Below are positions 11,208 through 22,946 of a DNA stretch of 64,000 bases, one piece after another. The position numbers were made by a program, and so were the translations under genes. The stretch's first letter is position 1, and the number at the start of each line of letters is the position of its first letter. The notes beneath the pieces are model-generated. The model was not told the DNA's origin. It worked only from the letters and a program-made list of their open reading frames with translations, and did not search any database. Source of the DNA: Trichomonas vaginalis G3 (Eukaryota; Parabasalia; Trichomonadida; Trichomonadidae); NCBI RefSeq assembly GCF_026262505.1, contig NC_067206.1:744001-808000 (forward strand). The letters are read 5' to 3'.

Positions 11208-14200
11208 CAATTCTTGCGCTAGATCTGATTGCCGGTTACCAGGATTCGCCCTCAAACAGAATGGAACTCTTAATACTCTAATTACAGAAAAATCTATGTT
11301 CGAAGCTGACGAAATACGCAAAGCAATACCCGCAGCACTTTATTCACTCGCAAAATCTACGAATCAACCGGAACATATCCGCGAAACTACAGAAAAGCTG
11401 TTCCAATTAGCTTTATTTGATCCTTCCACGGATGTCAGGCTTTCCATCCTTCGTGCTCTTAAGCGTATGCTATTAAGGAGCTTCCGATCCAGAAGCGGTC
11501 AAATTCCTTCAACTTTTCGCTAATGATGATTCAACATCCGTCAGAAACTTAGTTTTCCAGACAATTGCAGCTCTCGGAGACATAAATCCCATGTATGTCT
11601 CAAACATCACTCGCCATGCCCTTTTGGAGCATTTTTATTCGATCAAAAATGTACCGGGAATTAGATTACGTTCTCGAGTGATCAAAACCCTTCCAGACCT
11701 CATCACAGCCACCGGCGCGACCATGAAGATCTACGCTAAGCCATTTATGGAGATTGCCATGGAACTATTATTGCATCCACCGGAAAAATCGACATTAGAG
11801 AACTTTTTAGAGCAAGAAGCAGTCACAAACATCGAAATTGGCCTGTTTGACTCCATTGCATTGATTGCTCCATTGCTTCAACCATAATTGCAGAGATTCC
11901 TATCTTTGATTCCATTTTTATGCAACAAACTCCATACAAGTGAAGACAGAGCACTTTTACTGTCAGATCTCCATCTTTTATTTGTTCTTTCATCACCTCC
12001 TGCTGCTGTTGTCCAATACAGAATCATGGCTCCACTTATTTTATCCGCGTGTTCTAAATTACTTGCGAACACACAGTCAAGAAAGGTGAGAATGGCCATT
12101 CTGAGAGTTATTGGCTCATTAGGAGTATTAGATGTTCATCAGAGATCTCCTCCAATGGGATCGCAAGCACCAACTAATTTAGATGACAGATTGACAAGGT
12201 CATTCTTCACTCCGTCGAGAGATTTAGATAATCCCATTGATGACACATTATTACTCAAACCAGAAACATGCGAACAATGCTACGTAAATGTTGTTGCAAC
12301 AGCTCTGTTGAAGATATTAAATAACGATGAATTATCAGAACTATATGGAGATACAGTAACAAGTTTATGCGATGTGTTGAAGAATCCAAGGATGTTCATG
12401 CTGACTTATTTCGATCAGTTCTTCAACAGGTTCTTTTGTCATTTTAGATACAGCAAGTGAATCTGACATGCAGTTGTATTTACCTATTTTATCAAAACTC
12501 ATTGTTGAATCATCGCATAATTCAACACCATTCACTGAAAGAGTTTTGAATTTCGTTGTATCTCATTACAATGATAAATTAGGTGTTCTTTATTTGGATG
12601 TTATCATTGCATTAGTTACTACTTTACGAGATGGTTTTGTTCCTTACGCAACAACAGCTATTTCTTTGTTAGTTTCTTGTTTGGAAGCAATGAAATCTCA
12701 AAACGAAGAAGTTTGCGACAGAGTTTTCAAAGCTTTCTCACAAACAGGAATTTACGCTGTTGATTTGCTGTATTTGATTGTTCCTCAGATCTGCGATGTA
12801 ATTGTTTCTGAACAAGCCTTGGTGGGAGTGAGAAAACTCGCTATTCAATCACTCAAAAGAATTGCACAAGATGCGGAATTAATTCTTTATTTAGGACCAA
12901 TTGTAAGACAATTAATTACGCATTAGGTTGCAAATGCGCTGATATCAAAGATGATGTGTTCGATCTGATATTCACATTGCTCAAAACACAGGGAAGACCA
13001 TTCGTAAAGAACGCAATGCCACTCATAAATTACATAAGAAGAACTGGAAGCGCAAATTCTGAATTTGAAGCAGCAATTGAATCTGCTCAACAAATTGAGA
13101 ACTTTACACCGACGATAACTGCCACTCCACCGATAATTCGGAGAAAGAAAGCCACTGAACATCCATTTAGCGAAGACACATTTATAGCAAGAGCCATTAC
13201 TCCAACTCTTGGATATGGAAGGCATTTGGAACAATGGTTGCATTCGTTTATGATTGTTTGTATCAATTCAAGTCCGAATGAAGATATAAGGTGTTGCACG
13301 ACATTGGCGACTAATTACCAACCATTGGCAATGATGTTGTTTAAGATTGCCTTCTTTAGCTGTTGGAAGAAACTTTCACAACAAGGAAAGAGTGTTATTA
13401 CTAATACTTTTCATTCTTTGTTGATTGCAACAGAAAATTACGAAGTTGTTACAAACGAAATCATGGACTTGATTTTCTTCATGTCAAAATTTGAAGACAT
13501 GAAGATTCCTCTCAAGCATTTAGTCTCTTCCGCATTGAGATATGGATCAAACGCATTTGCTCTCTGTATACAACAAGATGCAATACAAAGAGGTGTCATC
13601 AAGAAGAAGATGGCGAAAATGCTCATTGATACATTCATCAATTTGGGAGAATGGAATAATGCAATTGCTGTTTGGAAACAATACAGTTCTATGATACCTA
13701 ATGCAAACAAAGAAGACTTTTTAAGTAAATTACACATGTGGGATGTCGCTTTACCTATCTACGAACAAAAGTACAAACAATCGAAGAATCCAAACTCATT
13801 TAACGGATACATCAAATCACTTTCTAATTTAGGACAATGGCCAACAGTTGTTGAGAACGTGAAGAACTTCGAAGACTTGAATTTGACTGCAAAAAGAGAT
13901 GTAACTTCTTATTTCGCAAATGCAGCTTTTCTTCTTGAGAAATGGGATGATTTGAAACAAATATTAGAAAGCAGAAGTGTTGACTCAATCAGATGCATGG
14001 TTTTACTTTGTTTGTACAAGATAAAAACAGGTGATTACGACATTGATTCGATAATTACAAATGCTTGGTCACTTTTGGCTTCACGACCAATTACTTTCTG
14101 GGCGAATAACCAGCAGATACACAGAGACACGATGTTGAGAGCTCAGCAGATTGTGGAAGTGTTGGAAATAAGAGATTGGGCGAAATATCCAAACAAAAGA

Positions 14201-16828
14201 CAAGATATCGAAAGAGTTTGGAACCAGAGATTGCAAACATCGCCAAGAGATTTCGAAGTTTGGTTCCCAATCATTTCAAACAGATTTAGAATCACTCATA
14301 AGGCTGATCAGACATTTTTGGACTTGTTCTCTTTGAAGTCTTTGACTCTTGGAACTAAATTAAATTCAAGAGTTTTCAGCATCGTTTTCAGAGATTTAGA
14401 TCTCGAGAAATCTCCTGATTTGGACAGAGTCTGTTTCGTTTTGAATAACTACAACACAGGCAACAAAGAAGAAGCTCTCAAACAGATGAAAATGCTCACA
14501 CAAACTGTTAAAGGAGAACTACTTTCCAAATGCCATGATTTGTATGCAACATGGTTGTTAGAAAAGAATGAATCAATCGATACTTTGTACGAAGCTTATT
14601 CTCATCTGGAACAAATTCCTGTTGTTAATTCTCACGCAATAGAAGCATGCAAAGGTTGCCAGGCTCACACGCAAATCGATAAGCAGTTCAAGGAGAAAAT
14701 GAAGATGCACGATTTACACGCAACTCTCGGAGGTTTGTATCTGCCAACAGGAATTGTAAAGGCCTTAGAAATTGATTTGAATGGTTTACAAATCCTCAGA
14801 AAATGGAGTGATATCAATTCTGAGTTAATTAACAGGGATCCTGCACATCTTACTAAATACGTAACAAATGCAATTGATGCATTAGCTAAGTGCTGTTCCA
14901 TTTCAGCATCTTTCATTGAAATTGTCCAATTATTAAATCTTTTCTTCGAACACGCAAATCACGGTGAAGTTTTCGACCAAACATCATGGTGTATTTCCCA
15001 AATCTCTGCTGATCTTCTCTTACAAGCATCTCCACAACTGTTAGTACAATTGAATCATCCTTCTCCTAAAGTTGCACAGTTTGTTCACCAGTTATTGTAC
15101 AATTTATTGGATGAACATTACCACGCTTTGATTTTCTCATTGATTGTCAACACTTTCTCGAAAGATGCATCAAGAGCACATGCATCAACTGTTCTCTACA
15201 ACGAGTTCAAACAGTCACATCCTGTAGAAGCAGAAGAAGTCAGTTTGATCAGGAAATGTCTTCTCAGAGCTGCTGTTACATGGTACGAATACGTCCTTCA
15301 GAAGATCAATGACGCAATTGACCATTTCTCACTTGGAAGAGTCGATTTGATGCAGTCAACTCTTCAGTCCATCATCCAGATGACGAATAAGCCAAGATGC
15401 GAAATGCACCAACAATTTGTCAGACAATACGGACCACAATTACGATCATTGGACAGTCTGATGAAAGTGTTTTCTCCAAGGAACCAAAACTGCATGAATT
15501 CCATCAGCAGCTGGTGCAGAATTATGCGGGATTCGCTGACAGAAGACATCAAGAAAGTGAGAGTTATACAGTTAAGAGCGTTGAGTGAACAACTCGATGA
15601 GAGAACGCACTTCAAACTGGCTGTTCCTGGAACATACAGACCGGGAAGACCAATCAACAGAATACAGTATTTCGTTGGCCAGTTTTCTGTTTACATGTCA
15701 AAGCAACAACCGAAAGATGTCATTGTAAGAGGCGAAGACGGCAACTTCTACCAGTATTTGGTGAAAGGACACGAAGACCTCAGATTGGATGAGAGAATCA
15801 TGCAGTTCTTCAGGTTGATCAACTCTTTCTTGAAGAAACAAACATATTTCTCTGGAAACTTGATTGGAACAATGGGTGTAATTCCTCTTTCAATGCAACA
15901 CGGCTTAGTTCAATGGGTCAGAGGCACAGACACATTGAGACACGTTGTAGAGACATACAGGAAACTCTACAGCAGGGATCCAATGCAAGAGTTCAAACTC
16001 CTTGAGGAATATTCCTATTCCAGCTACGATTACATGTTGCCAATCCAGAAACAGCAAGTTTTGGAGAAAGTCATGAGAAACGTTCCTTCAAATGACATCG
16101 CAAAACTCTTCATTCTCAAGGCTGATTCAACATCAACATGGCTCAAACAACAGCACACATTCGCTATCTCCACAGCCATGACATCCATTGTTGGATACGT
16201 CATCGGATTGGGCGACAGACATCCATCGAATATCTTGATTGACAGATTGTCAGGAAAAGTTATTCACATCGATTTCGGTGACTGCTTCGAAAAAGCCGCG
16301 AAAAGAAAGTTCCTTCCTGAAGTTGTTCCATTCAGACTCACAAGGATGATGGTCAGTGCAATGGGTGTTACAGGAACAATGGGAACATTCAGAACAGCAT
16401 TTGTCCAGATGGCGAATATCCTCAGAGAAAACAGAAGAGTTTTAGTCATGGTTCTTTCCATTTTCGTCCATGAACCATTAGTTGACCCTGATTCGATCGA
16501 AGACTCAAATATCGACACTGTTGACATGCCTGAGTCTGTTCCTCCTGATCCTCCACAACAAGGATACGCAAAGGAGAGACCACAAGTCAACAACAACTTG
16601 ATGCTCGCGGGAAGTATCATGGAGAAGTCAAGAATTATGCTCGCAAACAACCCTGCAGCACAGTCTTCTCTTGAAATGAGACACAGAGTCAATCAGAAAC
16701 TTTGTGGAACTGACTTCGATAACAAGACACCTCTTTCTGTTGAAGAACAGGCTGGATTACTCATCAGTAACTCTGTAAGTACTTACAACTTAGCAATGAT
16801 GTACTCTGGATGGTGTTCATTTTGGTAA
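11208..16828 (+). CDS. TOR: TOR serine/threonine kinase, middle and C-terminal part (copy 2)
   Basis: TOR is the nutrient-responsive growth kinase of the PIKK family. The clean frame 12956-16828 (1,290 codons) holds, in order, the FAT helical region, an FRB-like bundle around codons 765-865 beginning near VTWYEYVLQK, the N-lobe (LAVPGTYRPGRP near codon 885 and KGHEDLRLDERIMQ near 939), the catalytic loop GLGDRHPSN near 1084, the HIDFGDCFE metal-binding motif near 1103, and a FATC tail ending GWCSFW at the stop. A terminal tryptophan and the G-W-C-x-F-W ending are typical of TOR rather than ATM, ATR or SMG1. Left of 13200 this copy differs from copy 1 at about nine small sites (for example near 11236, 11465, 11482, 11874, 12433 and 12908) that break the frame. 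Copy 1 is intact there, so these are probably consensus errors next to the N gap. Confidence 0.9.
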
Positions 16829-17455
16829 TTTTTTTATTTTTTATTTTGTTATAATTTTTTATGGTTTTTCTATTAATATATTAATTTATTTAATAAAACA
16901 ATTATATGTATTGTAATAAACAGAAATTCATCAAAAGTGACAGCTCTCAATTTTTTGACATTTGTAAATTCTAAATTGAATGAGAAAAATGAAATAATAC
17001 TAAGCATAATACAATATTCTAGATTTAATTATAATTAGGAAAACGTTAGTTTTGAGAGTACTTTTCATAGGCATATAGAATGAAATCTTCTGAAAAATAA
17101 TATCACATAAACTCATATTATTTTCTAATATATAACTATTTTATATAAAAATCAAATTCAATGATCTTAAAAGCGAAGGATAAACCTCACAATTTACGAA
17201 TATAATGAGTGGGAATATAATGCTTATCTATCATAAAACCATATGAAATATCAATTTTTGCTTTACGCCTAATTTTTGACGACAATTAGCAAAAAATGTT
17301 AAATGTTAACACTCAGTCCATTTGAATATGAAAAATAAAATTGACTTTGATTAAATGTTTTTATTTATCATGCAATTCTTCTTGCGACCAAAGATTTGAA
17401 TAAAATTTCAAAAAATAAGATAGCTTAAAAAATAATATACGGTAAAGGCAAGGCA
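16829..17455. other. A/T-rich spacer, no gene seen
   Basis: This is the spacer downstream of the TOR stop codon. It contains one AAAAGTGACAG motif near 16935 but no substantial frame, tRNA or repeat. Confidence 0.6.
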
Positions 17456-17459
17456 GGTG

Positions 17460-17630
17460 GGGCTTCCAGGCGCGTTGCGCCCTCTAGCCCCGAAGATGTT
17501 TAGTATAAATGAAGTTTTTATTCGGAGGGCTTCCAGGCGCGTTGTGCCCTCTAGCCCCGAAGATGTTTAGTATAAATGAAGTTTTTATTCGGAGGGCTTC
17601 CAGGCGCGTTGCGCCCTCTAGCCCATAAGA
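17460..17630. repeat. 67-bp tandem repeat built from the Maverick end
   Basis: Units begin at 17461, 17528 and 17595, a period of 67 bases, with about 2.6 units in all. Each carries GGCTTCCAGGCGCGTTG, then CCCTCTAGCCC, then GAAGATGTTTAGTATAAATG and GAAGTTTTTATTCGG. The same succession occurs once at 59133-59200 at the end of another Maverick piece, where the last part includes the 3' end of a gene. Confidence 0.9.
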
Positions 17631-17836
17631 AATTTTTCCCAAGACCCAAGAGGAGGACCGAACCCCAGCCGACCAGCCGGTGACAAAACCAAAACCGTTG
17701 TTATTTACATCATATTAATGGTGTCACTTTTTAAAATATCACTTTTTGTGTCGCTTTTCACAAATTATATATGTTTTCATGTTTTGTCACTTTTCTGTCA
17801 CTTTTCGGGTAAGAACATTTTTATTATTATATATAA

Positions 17837-18654
17837 ATGAATTTTACAAAACCGCCGTTACCGTTCTTTGGAAATAAGAGTAGATGTAAAGACATTATAT
17901 TGAGAGAACTTAAGAAACTACCGAATGGTCTAACATTTGTAGATTTGTTCGGTGGAAGTTTCTATATATCCCATTTATTTCATACCGTATTTCCTGACTC
18001 AAAGATTATATGCAATGACTTCGACAACTATATGGACCGTCTCAAACATATTCCAGACACAAACAATATATTGAAAGAGTTAAAAGAAAAGATACCTATA
18101 GGTAAGATGGAACGTATACCATTAGATAAGAAAAATATTGTGAGAGAGGTTTTGAAAAAAGCAGAATATATAGACTGGGATAGATATCTGCTAGACTATT
18201 ATATAGTGGTGCTATAAGAGTTCATGACATTGAAACACTTATGTCAAACGTTTTATATCTTAACTATACAAAGGTTTTCAAAGAGGACATAGAAAAATAT
18301 ATTGAGGGTATAGAGTTTGTGAGATGTCATTGGACAGAGTTGTATGAAAAATATAAAGACAAGGAAAATGTTTTCTTTATAGTGGACCCGCCGTTCTATA
18401 ACACATGGGATTTTCAATACCAAGTAGACTGGACTTTGAGAGACTCTTTAGAAGCTTTAGACGTTATACATAACCATCCATGCTTTTACTTTACATCCGA
18501 TAAAAGTGGTTTGGAAACCGTTATGAGATGGTTAGAGGACATACATGACTATGAGTTTATATATGACAAGATAGAATATGAGAGAGGTCCTATAAACTGG
18601 AGAAAGTGTCACAATAAAGAAATTTTATTAGTAAGTAAATGTGGTTTGAAATAG
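17837..18654 (+). pseudogene. Maverick DNA adenine methylase, broken left-arm copy
   Basis: This is the mirrored copy of the methylase gene at 25909-26727. The family signatures of a D12/Dam-type N6-adenine methyltransferase are visible: P-F-F-G-N-K near the start, F-V-D-L-F-G-G for cofactor binding, and the catalytic DPPF. The copy carries about one break, while the other arm's copy looks whole. Confidence 0.8.
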
Positions 18655-18793
18655 GACTACTTGTTTTAGGTTTTTTCCATTGTGTCATTTATTTATTTTG
18701 ACGTGGCAGAAAAGTACAGAGAATATGAGATGAACCAATGCCTGCAAATGTTCAGCATATGTACTCGTAAGAGATATTTTTATCTAATATTAA

Positions 18794-19154
18794 ATGGACG
18801 CACAGAACTTAGCGAATGCACAGCAACCTGGACAACCAAAACCAGAGAATATTCCAAATGAAGTTAGAATACAAACTGCAATGGCAAACTATTGTCAAGT
18901 GCCAACAGATGTACAAATGCAAACTGCCATGTCAAATAACGCTGCGTTAGGTTTGCCACCATGGTATGCAAATATGAGATGGAAAGAGTTTTATACAAAC
19001 CCTGAAGGGGATATAAACAACTTTATGCAGATGACGCGAACACAGGAGTTGACCCAGAATATGTTTTCACCAGAGGAGAAACAGAATGTATGAGCTCCAG
19101 TTAAAGAATGCTATGGAACTCAACAGGAAACGTAAGAGACTAGGCGGACATTAG
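18794..19154 (+). pseudogene. Maverick small protein, broken left-arm copy
   Basis: This is the mirrored copy of the 120-residue gene at 25407-25769. Its function is not recognised. It carries about one break. Confidence 0.7.
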
Positions 19155-19172
19155 ATTTTTACATATAGTAAA

Positions 19173-19414
19173 ATGGGTTTCTTCAGTAAGATAGGAAACT
19201 TCTTTCGAAATGTTGGAAGAGGTATATGGAATGGAATAAATCTGTCGGAAGAGGAGTATGGAACGGTGTCAAAAATATTGGTAAAAGAGTAGGTCAGTTC
19301 GTTGGTATTATACCTAAAGACCCTGAACCAGAAGAGCAAGCTCCTGTTATACAACAGCCTGAACCTGCACCACAGTCTAGTTGGCAACCAAATCCAACAC
19401 CTCAACCGTATTAA
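19173..19414 (+). pseudogene. Maverick small protein, broken left-arm copy
   Basis: This is the mirrored copy of the 80-residue gene at 25146-25388, which has a G-R-G-I-W-N-G repeat and a proline-rich tail. About one break is present. Confidence 0.7.
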
Positions 19415-19418
19415 AAAA

Positions 19419-20262
19419 TTATATTTTTATCGTTCGATAGTAGTTGTATATGAAACTAAGTTCTAAGTAAAACGCATGGTATAATGGAATTATTCTTTTT
19501 TTCCATCTGTAGTAAACCATACTTGAAAGTCTGAAATACTTCCACTCGGTGGTTCATATAACTTTGTAGGTTTTTCGTAAAAGTCATTCATCAGACATAA
19601 GAAAGAGTTTTGCGCACCAGAAATGAAGCATGAACAAATATAGCATCTGGGTCGAAAATATTTTCATATGTTCCATTAGGGTTTTCGACTTCATAATAGT
19701 CCGGGTGTACTGGATATGCTGCAGGCTGATTTAACATCCTCATAAATCTATTACATGCCAAGTTGTTATATTTTGTAGAAATATAAACGTTTTCTCCAAG
19801 GTCTTCTATTTTATTGATTTTAACAGTTGCATTTTTCCTGTCATAAATAATATCGAGATGGTATTCTCCTTCGTCAATGTTAAACTGGTTTGCATATTCA
19901 ATATAGATATCGTTTATTTTTTCTTGAAAAGCTTGAAGAGTTGTTTCTAAGTTTAAAGCAAATTAACTTGTAAAAGTTTTCCTTGTTCAAATTTCTCATA
20001 CATACGTTTTTCTTTTTATAGTATCGAACTTCAAAACCGACCGTAAATGGGAAACCATGTATAGCTTCTGAAATGAAATTCATTCTACGAAAGCCAATAG
20101 CTTTTGTGACGGATGGGTCTCTTAACCATCTTAATGGGTAGTCAAAACGATAGCCTTCATGCTTTACGGTATCTGTCTCAAACTTTTGACCGACATTAGT
20201 AAAAGTTCATCTAATGGTTTAGTTGTAGCAACTCTAGAATTTTCTTTTTCTATTGGAAGCAT
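19419..20262 (-). pseudogene. Maverick 282-residue-type protein, broken left-arm copy
   Basis: This is the mirrored copy of the gene at 24293-25141. It carries a few breaks. Order and orientation relative to its neighbours are the same as in the right arm. Confidence 0.75.
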
Positions 20263-20280
20263 ATTTTATCTATAATAAAA

Positions 20281-20728
20281 ATGTCAAATGAAACAGCGTC
20301 TATGAGAGAAATACAACACAACCGACAACTCATTATGCAAGCTCTAAATAAGAACACAACAAACTTTTCAAACTATTCTAAGATATCTGAGTCATTGAAA
20401 GGGGTGACTTAAAACTGACAATAAACCCAATGACAGATGAGTTTCTGTTTCAAGACAATAAGAACCATACTGTCTGTATAAATCCAACAAAAGGAACTTT
20501 AAACGAGAAACCTATATCTGAACTTCTTTTGAAAGCAGATGTTGACAACAAAGCTGACAAAGAATATGTAGACGATGCAATAGCAAAAGAAGAAGAAAGA
20601 GCTAACAATGCTTATGCAACAAAAAACATACTCATCCTGAACTAGCAGACAAAACATATGTTGACAATAAAATGTCAAGTGAAGTGACAAGAGCTGAAAA
20701 CGAATATTCTAAAAAGACTCATATACAT
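20281..20728 (+). pseudogene. Maverick tail-collar protein, partial left-arm copy
   Basis: This is the mirrored beginning of the gene at 22943-24274. It stops where the arm's homology ends, so the phage-like C-terminal domain is absent. It is also broken within. Confidence 0.75.
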
Positions 20729-20791
20729 TATATTAACCAAATACATCTCTATGGGGGCATTTTTATAAAAATAAAAAAATATTTTTTTTCT

Positions 20792-21376
20792 TTACTTAAC
20801 ATAACCGCCTGCTGCCATAAGTCTTTGACGCCAACCCATACCAGCTAATGAAGGTTGACTTGGTTTAGTTTGGAAACTAAACTTTGGTTTTGGTTTATCT
20901 TCAGTTTTTGGTTTCTCTTCTTCTATCTGTTTTTCGTCACTTTTCGGTTCCTCTGACTTTACTTCACTTGCAGGAACAGTTGTGTCGTCAACATCTTCAT
21001 AAATATCATATGCCATTTGTTTTTGTTTTCCTTTCAACTTTTTGTGTTTGTTGTAAAGTTTAGAATATTTCGACTCTAAGTCAATGAGATGTTCTATAAT
21101 GAACTGTTGGTCAGTGAAGTAAACTTTTCCATCTGTTGTCTCGAAAGCTCCTTCAGACTTCAATATTTTATTTGTGAGAGTCTGTTTCTTTTTTGAGATA
21201 CTTGCCGTTCCATTTTTATGAAAAGTGACTTTGTAGTTAGGGTTTGTATTTCCAGACCTGGCACTTTCTATTATTGAATTTTTCTCTTCATCTGTAAGTT
21301 CTTTGACAGGTTTTGACAATGGTTCTGAACTTTTTGTTTGTGGTGTCAAATCTACCGTTTCAACTTCTTCGGTCAT
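20792..21376 (-). CDS. Maverick-associated protein, unknown
   Basis: This 194-residue protein is not recognised. It begins MTEEVETVDL, has a lysine-rich middle with a short coiled-coil-like stretch around residues 95-120, then an acidic and proline/lysine-rich linker, and ends GWRQRLMAAGGYVK. It lies in the centre of the inverted-arm block, on the strand opposite the integrase. The sequence just before its ATG (TTTTTTACTGAGATGAA) is repeated before the neighbouring small gene that ends at 21548, suggesting shared expression signals. The element should be treated as a fossil; this frame looks whole. Confidence 0.55.
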   Translation of the reverse strand: MTEEVETVDLTPQTKSSEPLSKPVKELTDEEKNSIIESARSGNTNPNYKVTFHKNGTASISKKKQTLTNKILKSEGAFETTDGKVYFTDQQFIIEHLIDLESKYSKLYNKHKKLKGKQKQMAYDIYEDVDDTTVPASEVKSEEPKSDEKQIEEEKPKTEDKPKPKFSFQTKPSQPSLAGMGWRQRLMAAGGYVK

Positions 21377-21395
21377 TTCATCTCAGTAAAAAATT

Positions 21396-21548
21396 TTAGT
21401 TTGGTTTGTTTTCAACTGGTTGTTTAGGTTTTTTAAGTCGGTCTAAAACTTCCTGAGGTATAGGAAGAACTTGACAAACACGTTGTGTAACTGCTGGAAG
21501 CCGACAAATCCATCTTGAACCCATTTGTCTCAATGCTGTATTGTTCAT
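21396..21548 (-). CDS. Maverick-associated 50-residue frame, unknown
   Basis: A short frame starts MNNTALRQMG and ends VENKPN, between two larger minus-strand genes. It is supported mainly by its leader, which repeats the ACTGAGATGAAATGA sequence found before the 194-residue gene, and by tight packing. Its function is unknown and it may be part of a larger decayed gene. Confidence 0.45.
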   Translation of the reverse strand: MNNTALRQMGSRWICRLPAVTQRVCQVLPIPQEVLDRLKKPKQPVENKPN

Positions 21549-21567
21549 TTCATCTCAGTAAAAAACT

Positions 21568-21969
21568 TTACATTCCCCACGTTTGAGGTGGTTGCGGTTG
21601 GTTATTGTTTACCCACTGTTGTGCATGGTTATATCCTCTGTTAAAGAATCTTTCACCTTGGTCCATATAGTGTCCTGCTTGGTTATAGTAGTCATTTGCT
21701 TTGTTATAATAGTTTCCTGCTTGTCTTCCTACATTGTCCATCCATCCTTGAACTTTTCCTCTTGTTTCAGGATTTGGAATAAGATTTGTTGCATCTCGTG
21801 CTACATCCCAACCTTTCTGTACAGTTTGTATAATAGGTTGTGCTTTCTCTTTAAGTATACCTAATGTACTCAAAATCTTCCTTCCAACTCCAAATACACC
21901 TCTGGCTATTGTTCCCACTGCGGGTAAAAATCTAGATGCGACTCCTGCTAATGCGCCAAATAAACCCAT
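21568..21969 (-). CDS. Maverick-associated small virion-like protein, unknown
   Basis: This 133-residue protein starts MGLFGALAGVASRFL. It has a glycine/alanine-rich, amphipathic or membrane-active N-terminus followed by repeats rich in Asn, Tyr and Gln (Y-N-K-A-N-D-Y-Y-N-Q-A). The N-terminus resembles small pVI-like or membrane-interacting virion proteins in general character only. Its ATG is 17 bases from the divergent integrase ATG. The frame looks whole. Confidence 0.5.
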   Translation of the reverse strand: MGLFGALAGVASRFLPAVGTIARGVFGVGRKILSTLGILKEKAQPIIQTVQKGWDVARDATNLIPNPETRGKVQGWMDNVGRQAGNYYNKANDYYNQAGHYMDQGERFFNRGYNHAQQWVNNNQPQPPQTWGM

Positions 21970-21986
21970 TTCTTATGGGTTAAAAA

Positions 21987-22946
21987 ATGACGAATCCAAA
22001 CAAGGACCCCTATGTTTCTAAGGCAACAAAAAAAGCACTCATGATAAAAATCTTTAGTTCAACACCAAATGCTTGGTTTATGGATATCTTGGAAAACATT
22101 CCGAGGTATAGAGAAGATGGACCTCCATACTGGCTAATATTTGTTGGTCAAAACACAAGATACTGTGAAGCCATACCATTATGGTCCAAAAATATTTTAG
22201 ATGTGAAAACTGCTTTGACAATATTCGTTGACAAATACCATCCAACAAAACTGACATCTGACTGTGAAAGTTCTTTCAAATCAGACGATATTAAAAACTA
22301 TCTGCGTTCAAAAAATGTAAACCAATATTTCATTGTCGACCAAAACCATTCTGCTCTTGGTGTCATTGACGGTTGTATAAAAATGTTAAGAGACTTAAAC
22401 CAACCACAAGGTGGTGAAGCAAATGAAATGTCATATGACGACAAATATAGACACTTCTCCATGGCAAAGATGAGACAAGTTTTAAATATTTACAATAGCC
22501 GTAAACAAAAAGGTTTGGGAAACCACTCCCCCGAAGAAATGAAAAACAACCCTGACTTAGAGAAAGACTATATATTTAATAATTTAGTCAAAAGAGACAA
22601 ACAAGAAAGAATGCCGGGCTTCAAACTTCAGAAAGGTGACAAAGTAAAAATAGAAATACCTAAACGCGACCCATATGAAAATACTATTGACTATGACAAC
22701 AATGGGAACCCGACAGGTACTCACATTCGTGTTCGTAAAAATAGAAGAAAGTATACAAGAGAATATTATGAAGTTTTAGGCAAACATGGCAAAATGTACA
22801 GACTGCAAGCAGAAGATAAAACTACTATTGTCAGACCTCGTTTCAAACTTGTCAAAGTTCAAGGTGGTATACTTTCAAAGACAGTTCCTAACAAATATAA
22901 GACAACTCCTGACGAATATGCTAAAGAAGTGGAACATGACGACTAA
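21987..22946 (+). CDS. Maverick (Polinton) retroviral-type integrase
   Basis: This 319-residue DDE-superfamily integrase is the hallmark enzyme of Mavericks and inserts the element into the host chromosome. Acidic residues expected in the catalytic core are visible at D33 (WFMDIL), D92 (TSDCESSF) and D128 (ALGVIDGCIKMLRD). The third position is Asp instead of the usual Glu, and 35 residues separate the last two. The C-terminal part is basic and includes RPRFKLV, possibly an SH3- or chromo-like tail. Its stop overlaps the end of the convergent tail-collar gene by a few bases. The frame looks whole. Confidence 0.85.
   Translation: MTNPNKDPYVSKATKKALMIKIFSSTPNAWFMDILENIPRYREDGPPYWLIFVGQNTRYCEAIPLWSKNILDVKTALTIFVDKYHPTKLTSDCESSFKSDDIKNYLRSKNVNQYFIVDQNHSALGVIDGCIKMLRDLNQPQGGEANEMSYDDKYRHFSMAKMRQVLNIYNSRKQKGLGNHSPEEMKNNPDLEKDYIFNNLVKRDKQERMPGFKLQKGDKVKIEIPKRDPYENTIDYDNNGNPTGTHIRVRKNRRKYTREYYEVLGKHGKMYRLQAEDKTTIVRPRFKLVKVQGGILSKTVPNKYKTTPDEYAKEVEHDD

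Larger units (their letters stand above)
17771..20728 (+). repeat. Left arm of the Maverick inverted repeat
   Basis: This arm pairs in reverse complement with 23825-26793. It carries, in mirrored order, the adenine methylase, two small proteins, the 282-residue protein and the beginning of the tail-collar protein gene. The inner boundary at 20728 is sharp. Confidence 0.9.

Noticed and set aside
3876-16828. Two functional TOR paralogues
   Set aside because: The overlap is nearly identical, frame breaks cluster only beside the N gap, and neither copy is complete alone.
17640-17700. tRNA-like GC-rich segment
   Set aside because: No cloverleaf could be drawn; there is no T-arm consensus with a pairing acceptor stem.
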